Assembly (NCBI GenBank): GCA_016748015.1 | Contig: JAAOMT010000303.1 | Coordinates: forward strand, 7,638-63,842 | Reading direction: 5' to 3' | Length of the DNA stretch: 56,205 bases | Source of the DNA: Geosiphon pyriformis | Taxonomy: Eukaryota > Glomeromycota > Glomeromycetes > Archaeosporales > Geosiphonaceae | Shown here: positions 1-11,299 of the stretch, one piece after another | How the letters are laid out: the number at the start of each line of letters is the position of its first letter | Numbering within the stretch: position 1 is the first letter of the stretch | The notes under the pieces: generated by a model | The model's database searches: none | Seen by the model: only the letters and a program-made list of their open reading frames with translations | Told to the model about the DNA's origin: nothing | Program-made: the position numbers and the translations under genes

Positions 1-1
1 C

Positions 2-145
2 TTGACAACAGTTTCGGATACAATAAAACGATTTAAAGAAACTGGTTCAATTGATTCAAGACCTCGTTCAGGACGTCCACGTTTATTTACTCACCAAAAA
101 TATCGCCGACTTAAACGTTTAGTAACACTTAATGGAAAAATTTAG
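2..145 (+). pseudogene. Tc1-like transposase, helix-turn-helix fragment
   Basis: Reading from position 2, 47 codons encode the second helix-turn-helix region of a Tc1 transposase, including IKRFKETGSIDSRPRSGRPR, the typical linker with its GRPR AT-hook-like motif, then QKYRRLKRLV. A TAG at 143-145 ends the frame and no catalytic domain follows. The frame continues upstream of the window. In family members this domain binds the terminal inverted repeat. Truncated and certainly inactive. Confidence 0.75.
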
Positions 146-226
146 AAAATTACTATAAAATTATAAATATGTTGTTTATTTTGTTTTATTTTATAAAAAA
201 ATAAATATTATTGTTAAATAAAATCT

Positions 227-253
227 TGTTCGGAAACTTTTGGACACTCTCTG
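227..253 (+). repeat. Tc1/mariner 3' terminal inverted repeat
   Basis: The outer end reads on the minus strand CAGAGAGTGTCCAAAAGTTT, a typical Tc1 terminus, flanked by TA at 254-255. The partner repeat is outside the window. Confidence 0.65.
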
Positions 254-918
254 TATATAGCTAATTATTTATATTAATCAAAATTAAATTAAGTTAAAAT
301 TACAGAAATAAACTTATTTACAGCAATTATTTTGTGTATAAAAAAATTAAAATATCATTATTTTAGCTATTTTACTTATCTATTTAATAGTATTATCTGT
401 ATTAAAATTAATTTTAAAAGTTTAAAGCTTTTAAAAATTATAATTTAAATAAAAATCTTTTTATTAATTATATTATTAAAAATATTTATATCTTTATTAT
501 TAATAATTATATTTTTTTATATAAGTAATATATTTTATTTTTAAAAACAGTAATCTGTTTTTTAATTATAATGTAATTATCTTTTAATTTAGTATACAAA
601 ACAAAAAAAGCATTAAACAACTTAATTACTAAAACAATTAAAATATTTTTTAAGTTTAATAATAAATTTAATTAGCAATATTAATACAACTAATTTAGAT
701 TTTAAAGAAACTAATCTATAATTATTTAAAATTTATATTAATAGCAATAATAAAAACAATTAAAGATATTATAAAAAAAAACCAACAAAACAATAATTTT
801 AATATAAAATTTAATATTAATAAAACAAGATTTAAAAATTTTAAAATTAATTATAAATTCAAACAAAAATTTAAATAAAACAAAAAATATATTTTATAAT
901 CTAAAATTAAGTAATTTT
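254..918. other. AT-rich spacer, nothing recognised
   Basis: About 660 bases of very AT-rich sequence between the Tc1 terminus and the 3' end of LINE L2. I found no reading frame, tail or terminal repeat that I could tie to another element in the window. Confidence 0.5.
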
Positions 919-1057
919 TATTATTATTATTATTTAATAAGTGCAATTCAATTGTTATTTAATATACAAAATTAAACCAAATAATTTTAACTAAATACAA
1001 CTTATATGCTTATTATATATGATTAATTATTTAAGCTAATCTAGATTACACTATATA

Positions 1058-2172
1058 TTTATATGCACAATCAGATTACAATTAATACCAAAAAAAAAAG
1101 CACAAAACAACATTTACCAAAACTTATTACCATCAATTTAATAATACTAAATATATAAATTACTTTATCTAACAAACTTATATACAGTCTACCAACTACC
1201 TTAAGCATTACATTATCATTACTTATTAACTTATTTTTTTCTGTCTTTGACTTGAGCTTGATTCTAGCAGATCATATTTTTTGTTAATAGAAATTAACCA
1301 ATTAACAAAAAAAATTTATTAGTACAGAAATCACTTTCTTCATATTATTATATATTGCCAAAACATTTTTAAGCCAATCTTTTATAACAAAACTTTTGTA
1401 AAACACTATGTATAAACCAATATTAAAAAGACAAGAAAAGAGAGATTACAATACAAAAAAAAATACAAATGTTTTTTTACTAGTTAGTAATAACCCAAAA
1501 ATTAACATAATTTATAATTAATTTTTTCTATTAGTTTATATCTTCTAAACATATAAATAAATAATCCAAAAACTTTATTTTTTTACAAAATAAACAAAAA
1601 ACACTTGAATATAACTTATTATACAATTTTTTATAAACAATTACTAAGAGCCTTCTATAAATAGTTTTTATTATATATGTTCTAAAATTGGCTAAAGTTT
1701 TGTTAATAAAACTAACAAACATATAAAAATTAAAATGTCAAACCAAAACTATTTGAATTTAATTTATATTACAAATAAAAAAGTTAATAACAATTTTTAT
1801 ACCAAGATCTGTTTTTTAATACATATTAACAATTGTTTTATAAATATCTTAAACAAAATAATGTGTATTATCAAATATAGCCTAATTATTAACCATCAAA
1901 TATTATTCCAAAATTTCAACTGGAAGAAAAAAAAAATAGATGTTATCTTTGACCAGTTTATTAAGATAATTATTACCAAAAGCACTTGAATAATTCTTAA
2001 TCTTTGACCAGACTATTTTTAAATTCTTGTTTTTTATTAAATTTAAAATATAACATTTTTTTATCCAATATCAGTTGTAAAAGTCTGATCTAAACAAACT
2101 GAGTTCTAAAACATATGCATTAATAGTTATTTAACTATTCAAATACAAGACTATTATATTAAAAAAAAGCAC
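1058..2172 (-). pseudogene. LINE L2 ORF2, C-terminal part (RNase H to zinc finger)
   Basis: Decayed ORF2 3' portion. Reading down the minus strand one finds VLYLNS (RNase H strand with the catalytic Asp decayed to Asn), then KNKNLKI. Next comes a piece around 1,531-1,722 matching the conserved FRTYFMK...LYDK...CLFC...DH region of the young LINE, with its CLFC pair still visible. FVIKDW near 1,360 matches FVFKDW, and near 1,080 the frame ends in a VHI motif like the VHIGA end of the young ORF2. Many stop codons; non-functional. Confidence 0.75.
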
Positions 2173-3451
2173 TATTACTTAATAAAAATTAACAAAAATC
2201 AAAAATAATAATATTAACCAATTATTAAATAATAATAAATAACACAGATTAACAAATAAAATTAAAAAATATGATGTATATATGATAGCATACAAAATAT
2301 GCACAAATATGCCCAATTTAATATAATTATAAACAAGTAAGCCAAGAGACACTTATGGTTAAATAGAAAGTTTAATAGCATAGCAATTATTTATTAATTA
2401 GTTAAAATAGACACAATTATATATAACTCAAAATATGTATATATATAATAGCTTTCTAACTAAAAAAAAGACAGACAAAAAAAGAATAATAAAAAACAAA
2501 TAAAAATCAATTAAATAAAACAAATAAAAAAAAAGTAAAAAAATTAAATTATAAATTTAAAAAAAGCTAAAAAGTATGTTCTTTAAGTTTTGTCTTATAA
2601 TATTTACTAATACTAAGATCAATGGAATTGAAAATCTTTTTTTTTATAATTTGGTCTTTTATAAATGATCCAAAAAGCCACTATCTTCTTCTACTATTGT
2701 TTTTTTATTAATAAAAACAACAATAAAAACATTTAATATATCAACAAAAACATAAATAAGATTCAAGCTTAACAAAATTAAAAACACATTAAAAAGATAT
2801 TAACTACATAAAATTACCTAAAAACCATTTATAATAATATTTTAGCCAAAATTTATAATCAACTTAAAAATCCAAAACAAGTTTTTTATATTTTTGAAAA
2901 ATAATCTCTGATTAAGATTATTTTACAAATACTAATTTTGTTGAATTCTATTTTTTATTTTTAATCCTCTTTGAATTTATTAAAAATAGAGTACTGTTTT
3001 ATTACAAGTAAAAAAAATACAGATATTTGGTATTAGTATAAGATAAAAAGAGTATTTTTATAAAAGTCTTAAGAAAAAACACAATTAAAAGTGTAGAAAT
3101 ATGACAAGAATTCTTCTTAAAAAACTAGTATAATAGTAACTATTAACAATGATTTTAATAGAAACTTTATGTTATATACCAAATTTAATAACAAAAACAC
3201 TTACCAGAAAAAATTATTTAATATTTGTTAAAAATTTAAAAAAAACATATCAAGCCAATTCTCAAATTCTTAAATAAAATAATAATAATAATCTATTAAA
3301 TAAAAATTCAACATAAATTAAAATCAACACTAATTAAGACTAATATACTTATTCTCACATTAAAATTAAATAATTTTTTATATTATTACTTAATCTAAAA
3401 AGCTATAAAAATTAATTATAATACAATTACTAAAAGAAAATAACTTATAAT
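2173..3451 (+). mobile_element. solo-LTR-like insertion in LINE L2 ORF2
   Basis: This 1,279-base block interrupts L2 ORF2 between two adjacent RNase H codons. It starts TATTACTTAATA, which is gypsy-1's LTR start TGTTACTCATAG with transitions, and it ends TATAATA against TGTAACA. It is flanked by gcac on both sides (2169-2172, 3452-3455). Inside, ACTCAAAATATGTATATATA followed later by AAGACAGAC (about 2,426-2,478) matches the gypsy-1 LTR promoter region. It is longer than gypsy-1's LTRs (798 and 775 bases), so it is probably a related family's solo LTR. No coding domain seen. Confidence 0.55.
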
Positions 3452-6400
3452 AGCACATATTTTAAAGTTAAAACAATAGCTTATAGCTTAATTATTATAG
3501 AGAACACCAAACCAAACACTCTAATATCAATATCTATATTTATATTTGAAAAGTAGACAGTCATCTCTTTAGCTATTTTTAACTTGTCTAAATTTTTTAG
3601 CAAGCTATTGGTATACAAATCAAAAGTATTAGTCCAAATCCCATGCAAAAAATCTCTGATTAAACCAAAATCATCTAAATTTAAGACATTATAAAACACT
3701 AAGCCCAAGTTTTTTGTTACATCTTTAACAACAACTCTTAGTTTACCCAAAAAACCAGATACTATAATAAACTAAGATAAAACAAGACTCTTTAAATCTA
3801 ACCTTTTCTAATGACAAAACATCTTTCAAAAAATCAACACACCATGTTTGTTTAAAAGCCTGTTATTAAAAACAACACCAAAATATCTCAAAAAAACTAT
3901 TGTCTTATAGTAAATTGTCTTCTCCAAGATATTAGACATGAAAAATCTGTCTAAATTGCAAAAAATTTATAGTAAGTTGTTTGTTAATGAAATTTTATTA
4001 TCCAAAAAAACTTTTATTATTTTGACAAAAAAATTGTTTACAGAACTAATTTTTAATCTAGCAGGATATTATAAAAAATTAACCAAAGCCCAATTTAAAA
4101 CTTGTAAATCCAAAAACCAATAATTAAAAAAACAGCTGAAAACTTATTTAGAATTAGCAAACAAAATAATTGAGACCACTTTATTTTTAATCTATAACTA
4201 TTCAAAAAACTTCAAATTATATAACAGCAAATGATACAAAGCTTTATTGAAAAAATCTTTAAGTAACTTAACTTTTAATCTTAAATCTTTTCTAATTAAT
4301 GCATCTTATTTGTGGTAAACATTAATTAAAATAAAACTAAACTGCATATAATAATTAATAATAGACTATAAAACAGCAAAAACCAAGTAACAAAACTGTT
4401 TATCTAAATTGTCTTTTTCAAAACCATATTTGCAAAATATTTAACATTCAAATAAATCTTATTCAAACTAAACTTAGAAAAATTTTTAAGTAATAGTGTA
4501 ACTTGTCTTTTTTACAATCAATATAAAACATCTATTAATATATATTAAAGCATTTTTTACTTTCCAATTGATGAAAATAACTACTGTTTTATTATTATTA
4601 ATTAAGATATTCTTAATTTTAAAAAACTCACTAACAATATTCAAAATATACTAAATTAAAATTTGACCATTTTCTACTTAAATAGTGTTATTAATAAAAG
4701 CTTTAGCTACAAAAAATGAAGTTTTTTTCTTTGTGTTCTTTATTCTGTTTGTTTTGACTACAAATTTTGTATTAACTTAATAACTACACAAATTTTCATG
4801 TTTCTTGACCTTATGTAAAAGAAAATCATAAAAAATTTTTTAAAGAAAAAGTAAAAAGACTTTACTTTAGTCCAATCTATAATGCATATAATAATCTCTT
4901 AAAAGCCCAAAATCAGTTATAACTCTGTTAATTCTGTCTTAATATATGCTGCCAAAGAAATTAATAAACTGTTTACATATTTTAATACATCTTAAATTGA
5001 CTTTAAATAATATTAATTGACTGAGTTATATGCTTTATATATATCTTGTAAAACTAATTACAACTTTTTAATTTTTTCAAAGCATCTATAATAATTAAGC
5101 CAATTACAAATACTGGAAACCAAATCAATATTCTCTTTAATACTAAAAAATTATTTTTACAAAAAGCACCAGATTTGTTGTATGCTAAAGAAATTCAGTT
5201 TAAAAAGATCTTTAACAAAATTTTTCTGGCTGTTTTTATTAAAACTATTAGCTTAGTATTAGTTAGCATACTATCTTATTTATAAGACTTTAAAATTATA
5301 GAAACTTATACTTTTTTTTATAAAATAGAAATCATATTAACATTTAAACAATAATTCAACAGAATCAAGAGACAATTTATAACTTTAGAACTATAGTGCT
5401 TTTACAATTTATTTAAAATACCAGATAAATTAATGGCCTTGTTATTAAGTAAATTCTTTATAGTTTAAGTTAATTTTTCTAAGCTAAATTGTTCTATAAC
5501 TTCAGAAAATAGTCTATTATTAACATAATTCAAAAACATATACTACCAAGATCAAAAGTCTGACATTACTTTAAACACAATTTTCTTTTTTGTTTAATCT
5601 TTCATTATTTTATTTACTTTGTTTTTTACCATCTTAAGTTTCAAAATTAAATCTTTGCCAAACAATTTATAAAAAAGCTTTTCAAAAACACTTTTAATTA
5701 TGAAACTTTTGTTTGTATAAAAGTCTTCCATTTTTTATTAATTGTATTTTTAATTATAATTATCTTTACAGCTTTAGATTTCTAATATTTAGACACCCAA
5801 TATTTTTTTTGACTTTTAACAAATAAAAAAGAACTTTTTTATTTTTTGTTCTACTTTTAATTAGAAAAGACAACTCAATAAAAACACCAGTATTTAAACT
5901 TAACCAAATTTGTCTAAAACAATTAAATTTAATAGTATTTCCCAAAAAAAAAGTCTTAACAATCTTTGAAACTAAAATCTTTAATCTGTAAAACCTAAAA
6001 AACTGCTTATTTCTAAAATTACCAAAATTCTTAAACCAATTTCTGAGAAAGACTTTATTTGTTAACTTAACTATTATCATCTTTAGAAAATTCTATATTA
6101 TATTCAAATTATCTTGTTTTTTTGTATCTTAAAACTTATTAAGCATACAAAACATTTTCTTTAATGAATATTTTTTAAATTGAATCTACTTTGAACTATC
6201 TATATTCTTAAAGTTAAATTTTTATTAATTTTTATTAACATGCTTCTGAACTGTATTTAAATATTTATTCAGAAAACTATTCAAGTTAAAAAAAACTACA
6301 ACAGCCAAATAATTAGTATTAAAAAAATCAAAAGCATTATTAACTCTTTGTTTAAATACAGCTGTTAAAAAATGTTTACTAACAAAAATAAAATCAATAA

Positions 6401-7282
6401 TCTTTTTTACACCTCTTAAATTGCTCTATGTTAAAAAATTAGTAATTGAATTACCTGATAAAAAATTATGCAAATTTAAATTAAAGCATTTTTTGAAATT
6501 CATATTATGTTTCACACTATTTTTATTGAAATTACTCTCTAATATTACATAAAAACTTGAATTAACTATCTTGGCAATGCAAAAGTTTACATTAAAAATC
6601 TGATTAAATCATATACCAATTAAAGCTTCAGCATAAAGACCTAAAATTATGACCAAAAGTTTCTTGCTAAATAACAAATAAATTGAGAAAAAATAACCTG
6701 AAACCTTAGAAACTTTATACACATGTTAAGCAAAAATATTATTTATTATTATTGCTACCTTTAAATTTAAATAACCAGAATTCAAACTAGAAACAAACAT
6801 CTTTAAATCCAGAAACTTGTTTTTAATCTAAGATTCAGCCTGTTTTTTTAACTTAGTCTTAATAATTATAAAAACCAAATTGCATTGTATTATCTAATAA
6901 TATTTTTTTGTTTAGTTATATTGTTTATTTCTTTAATATTGCACATAGCAAATTTCCAAATAAAATCAGTTATTGAGAAAAAAAACTGTTAAAAAACCCA
7001 AGCCAATATATAATTGATCTAATTTAATTAAACTGAGTCAATAACATCTTCAAGTATAATTAATTTTGATTCTAGTCTGCTTATTTTGGCTGTTAAAATC
7101 TTAAAACTGTTTGAATTTAAACCTGAAATTTCAATAGTCATTAGTAAAAAAAACAAAAACAAATTCTGAAAGTTATTTACAATTATACTTAAATTCAAAT
7201 TTAGATTTAATATTAATAAAGAAGCTAAAACAGAAGATTAAAAAATAAGAGTCATGAATATTAAGTTCATATTACTAAGCCT
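3452..7282 (-). pseudogene. LINE L2 ORF2, endonuclease to RNase H
   Basis: Reads on the minus strand in the order of the young LINE's ORF2. The ORF1 end lies near 7,050-7,280. The APE-type endonuclease is at about 6,250-6,900, with LLF.K and LGLYAEA, then FNKN, NFKKCFN and FDFFNTNYLAV for the GGDFN, SFKKCFD and DFFDTNHKAV motifs. The pre-RT segment is at 5,766-6,080 (RFYRLKILVSKIVK against RFHKLELLVFKLVK). RT follows at about 4,300-5,650. The start of RNase H is at 3,481-3,750, where YTNSLL replaces YTDGSL. Catalytic residues are mutated, and stops are frequent. Confidence 0.75.
7279..7282. repeat. target-site duplication of gypsy-1, left copy (gcct)
   Basis: gcct immediately precedes the 5' LTR and is repeated at 17,337-17,340 after the 3' LTR. 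The base before it is A and the LTR ends in A, so the duplication may be 4 or 5 bases. Confidence 0.75.
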
Positions 7283-8080
7283 TGTTACTCATAGAAAGGA
7301 AAGAAATATAGGAAAATAATAGACCAATAAGAGAATAGTAGTTAGCATGTAAGCACATTGCTCAGCAATGTGGAGCAATATCAGAAAATTAGGACACATT
7401 GCTCAAGAAATTATAGCACATTACTTGGGAATGTGAGCGATCTCATAGAACTCAAATTATGTATATATAGTGATAGCATTAGAAGTAAAAAAGACAGACC
7501 TTCCAGTTTAGATTTAATTTAAGCAACTTTCCAACTCACAATTATCTAATAAATAATTATTTTGTTATCACAATCCATTCTCCACTATTAATACTTCATG
7601 TTGATAGACATTGATACTTAACCACACTGGAACAATAGCTCTTAATCATGGCTATTAATGAGATACTAACTTGTACATTGTCTTGGCTATTTTTTTATTT
7701 CTTTTATTTTCTTTTCTTTGATTTTATTGTTGTATACTAATTGATTGAAAAATAAAGTGCTGAGTTATTGATGTCACAGATAGCTTGGTAAAAGACCCAG
7801 AAATAAGAGTAATAATATATATATTAACAGATAACTTACCAGAAAGACATGACTGCCAGAATAAATCTGGCCACCAAGCTTAGAAAGAAATTGGAAAGCA
7901 ACTGAAACAAAATTGCAAATACCAACACTATTAAATCTCTGTCTATTATATAAAAGACTCATTTGAAAAATCTTTAGAACACTAAAACCTTCAGATCATT
8001 ATCATCAACACAAATAGCTTTTGAGCACCACGTTACAGATTTGTTATTTAACTTGAGACCCCAAATAATTATCTGTAACA
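7283..8080 (+). repeat. gypsy-1 5' LTR
   Basis: 798 bases, TGTTACTCATAG to ATCTGTAACA. A TATA-like GTATATATAG lies near 7,460-7,470, about 20 bases before AAGTAAAAAAGACAGACC, and is the likely U3/R promoter. Compared with the 3' LTR it keeps a duplicated CACATTGCTCA motif and the 43 bases between the two copies. Confidence 0.9.
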
Positions 8081-8082
8081 TT

Positions 8083-8100
8083 TGGTGCTTCCTGTAAGGT
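8083..8100 (+). other. gypsy-1 primer-binding site
   Basis: TGGTGCTTCCTGTAAGGT starts two bases after the 5' LTR. TGG is the complement of a tRNA CCA end, as expected for minus-strand priming. I cannot name the primer tRNA from the sequence alone. Confidence 0.65.
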
Positions 8101-9890
8101 ATAATCCTACAAAGAACCAGCACCAACAACCCCATCCAAAAGTGGCAGAATCAGAAAACGTCAGAGCAAACCATCTAGAATTTGCCAAGTCCTTATTTCA
8201 ACATTACTGTCAAAACCTCGGATTAACCAGCAACCACTTATTAGCAGAATCAGTCTTCAATTTCTACGTCAATGAGAAAATTGCCTATTTGTTGGGAACT
8301 CCAGTAAATACCAAGACAGCAAGAGAAACCTTCTACAACAAATTAATCCAGAATACTAGCCTACCAACAAATCACAATTTCACATTCATCATTACTGAAA
8401 TCAATAAAGAAATTGAATATCATATTCAACAGAGATATCCTATTACCTACACAAGCAAAAACAAAAGAAAGCTACAAACATTAGCAGTAACATCTCAAAA
8501 GATATAACCACCTATTTAGAAGAAAACCAAAGTTGAGTCTCCAAACAACCTATCTTACCACTATACTTCTGGAAGTGTCATCAATATATTATCAACAGAC
8601 ATGTCCACATTAAATACAACATCAACATTTGGACATTTTCTATTCCAAAGTAAACAAAGGAAAAAAAATTTACTAGGATCTTATGACACATATTTTGAAG
8701 GATTTAAATCACAATCACCAATGCCATCAGGACTCCGATTACTGTTACCTCAACCAGATTTTGGAACAGTAAGTCTGTGGAAAATTACTGAATTGGAAAA
8801 AAAACAAGAAGAGGAAGAAGAAGAAAAAGAATCTAAGGATCAAGAATTTACTTACCAAAACCCAATCCTAGAAAACCTGGAATTTGAAAACCTGAATTTT
8901 CAAACCCAGCAAAATCTAAATCCAGAAAATTCAGAAATTGACACTCTGAATATTTAGACACTGCCAACTCAGAATAATCGAAACTCTGATCTAATTAATC
9001 AACCAAACTTATCTCCAGTAATCATTATTGATCAACCACCGATTAATCCAATAGCCAAACCCATATCACCACCATTTCAACTACTATCCCAACAACCCAT
9101 ACAACAACAACCACTTCAACAATCACCACAACAATCCAACTTAGATCCAATGGCCTATGCACCAATTGCAAAACTTGATAATTTTACCGGCAAAGAGGAC
9201 GACACTCAAGTATGGCTAAATGATGTGAGAAAAGCCATCACAGCCAACAGATGGAATGATGCCCAAGCAATACAAGCCATTCCCTACTTTTTTAACAATA
9301 CTGCTGATTTGTGGTATCAAAGTTTGATTAATAAACCACAAGACTTCAATGCCTTTAAAGTAGAATTTTTAAGATACTTCAGCAACAATAACAGTATCAA
9401 CCAGTTAGCCAATACATTCAGCACCATGAAGCAAGGAGAAACAGAAGCAGTCACCACTTACTTGAAACACTTCCATAGAAATCTGCACCAAATCTAAGCA
9501 ATTAACACCAACTATTTTACAGTGCCACAGATCCTTAACCAGTTTATCCATGGCCTGCACAGCAGCATCTTGCAACATATACATCCATTACATCCAGACA
9601 TCTTTCAAGATGCAGTTACACGTGCCAGAGATTTTGAATCTGCTGAGTCTGAGGCCAACTATGCCCAAGCCATTAATCTAGTGATGAATAAATCATCTGA
9701 ATTGGATTCCAAATTGGAGAAATTCAGTGAAACAATTCATCAAAAGATAGAGGGATACTTAGCTAACAACAATCAGACAATTTATCAAACACTACAACAA
9801 TGCAATAATCAAGGAAACTTTAATCACTCCCAGAATCAACCACGTTTATCCTCATCGACCAATCAACAGTGACAATAAGAAATGTGTATT

Positions 9891-9932
9891 TGCCACTATT
9901 GTGGTAAACAAGGACATATCCAAATTGACTGC
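9891..9932 (+). other. gag CCHC zinc knuckle
   Basis: CHYCGKQGHIQIDC has the canonical spacing C-x2-C-x4-H-x4-C, with all four zinc ligands intact. This is the nucleocapsid RNA-binding motif and marks the end of gag, 21 bases before its stop codon. Confidence 0.85.
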
Positions 9933-9940
9933 TGCCAGCA

Positions 9941-9947
9941 TTTAAAT
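9941..9947 (+). promoter_or_regulatory. candidate -1 ribosomal frameshift heptamer (TTTAAAT)
   Basis: T TTA AAT lies in the gag frame with X-XXY-YYZ phasing, directly after the zinc knuckle and 6 bases before the gag stop. pol continues in the -1 frame. The present last T also makes a TAA in the -1 frame; C at that base would give the classic TTTAAAC and an open CAA. A weak hairpin (TGATT-GAA-AATCA, 9,954-9,966) begins six bases downstream. Confidence 0.5.
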
Positions 9948-10525
9948 AACCACTGATTGAAAATCAATATCAAAACTCCAATCACCAGTTCCCAACTCCA
10001 AATTATCAATCAAACCCAGCACAATATCAAACTGCTTACCTGCCAATAACGCAGCAGCCAATCTATCAACTGCCAATATACCAACTACCAGTTTATCAAC
10101 CGCAGTCCCAAACAATTTATCAGCCCCAACTACTAGTGATATATTAACTGCAGCCACAATTAATTTATCAATCTTAAACATCAATCCAAACCCTGCCAAA
10201 TCCAGCTACTATAACATCAGAAAACCTGAGATCCAGAATTACTCAAAACTGGAGATTGGCAATAGTTGTTCATCAACTGATTCTCAGCTCCTTTCACCAA
10301 CCAACAGGATCACATTCTCAGAATTCGGGAACTGGGTATGCCCAAAACCTGAATTCCCAAAACTATTTAAGTCTCTTGGTTACCCCAGAAGATGCCCAAT
10401 CCAATGAACCAGAAACCAACCTATAATCAACACTTACCAGCAATATTCCACTAGCCACCGTCACAGAAGATGAGTCACTTGCAGCCATATTTTCTTTTAA
10501 AATCAAGGAACCATCAGAAGTTCCT

Positions 10526-11068
10526 TTGTTCAGTAAAGCCACTCTTGAGAAAAAATCCATCATAACAATATATATTGATGCCAAAATTAATGGCCATTCC
10601 ATCAAACTGATCTTAAATAGTGGATCAGCTGGCAGCATCATCACAAGACAGCTCATGGACCAATTAGGTTACCAAGTTGATCAAGCTGCCAGTGTAAGAA
10701 TAATTACAGCTGATGGAACCACAAAAACACCCATTGGTGAAATAGATAACCTACCTATTAAAATCAATGGCATCATTGTACCAATTAAGGTATTAGTCAT
10801 GGAAACCACTCAGTACCAAGCACTCATTGACAACAACTGGCTGTTCAAAACCAACGTAACACTAGATTGGACTACCCAAGAGCTGCAAATTAGCCAAAAT
10901 GGCCAACACGCACAAGTACCAGTCATGTGTAGACATTTCAGACCCAGCCATGTCATGCCAACACCACTAATTGACTTTGAGGAAGAAGAGAAGAAACCTA
11001 CCTGGGAAGCATACCAAGTTTTGTGGACCAACAAGGAGCACAACAAACTGCTACTAATCCTATTGTGA
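10526..11068 (+). pseudogene. retropepsin-type aspartic protease domain of pol
   Basis: The fold signature is clear: ITIYIDAKINGHSIKLILNS then GSAGSIITRQLMDQL, later IGEIDNLPIKING and YQALIDNNWL, the usual second conserved segment. The catalytic triplet D-[ST]-G reads NSG here because codon 10,616-10,618 is AAT, so the enzyme would be inactive. The same Asn is present at the matching place in gypsy-2 (near 39,360). In intact elements this protease cuts Gag-Pol into its products. Confidence 0.8.
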
Positions 11069-11299
11069 GATGACAACGCTAAGGAAAAACAAAGAGAGGA
11101 ACTTATATGGGAAACTGATGACCTGACCTGAACTGACAACAATAAAAACAAACCAACATCAAGCTGGGAATGGGAAGAAAATAATCAAGGAAAGGAAAAA
11201 AGAAAAGAAAAAGAGAAAGAAACAACACCTACCAGCACTACTATTTATAACTCATACACTGACCCATTACCACCAACTAATTATCATCGACCAAAGCTG

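Larger units (their letters stand above)
1..253 (+). mobile_element. Tc1/mariner element, 3' part, internally deleted
   Basis: The left edge of the window enters a Tc1/mariner-type transposon. The visible piece holds the end of the transposase DNA-binding domain, a short AT-rich stretch, and a terminal sequence reading TGTTCGGAAACTTTTGGACA then CTCTCTG, followed by TA, the target dinucleotide of this superfamily. The DDE/D catalytic domain (normally about 200 further residues) is absent between the helix-turn-helix and the terminal repeat, so this copy is non-autonomous. The 5' end lies outside the window. Confidence 0.75.
8082..9956 (+). pseudogene. gypsy-1 gag polyprotein
   Basis: A single frame of 625 codons ending at TGA 9,954-9,956. 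The order is an N-terminal segment rich in Asn/Gln (8,082-8,507), an acidic Glu-rich stretch near 8,790-8,840, a Gln/Pro-rich linker (about 9,000-9,140), the retrotransposon gag capsid domain (9,150-9,640, with LDNFTGKEDDTQVWL, ADLWYQSL and VEFLRYF), and a CCHC zinc knuckle CHYCGKQGHIQIDC at 9,891-9,932. Internal stops fall at 8,505, 8,517, 8,955, 9,495, 9,870 and 9,876; most sit where C-to-T at Gln or G-to-A at Trp codons would give them. The frame opens at the LTR edge but the first 170 codons contain no ATG, so the true start is uncertain (ATG at 8,601 is the first in frame). Gag would package element RNA in cytoplasmic particles. Confidence 0.8.

Noticed and set aside
7774-7962. 62-codon antisense frame in the 5' LTR, repeated at 17,030-17,218
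   Set aside because: It is conserved only because the two LTRs are copies of one another; the product is hydrophobic by chance and matches nothing.
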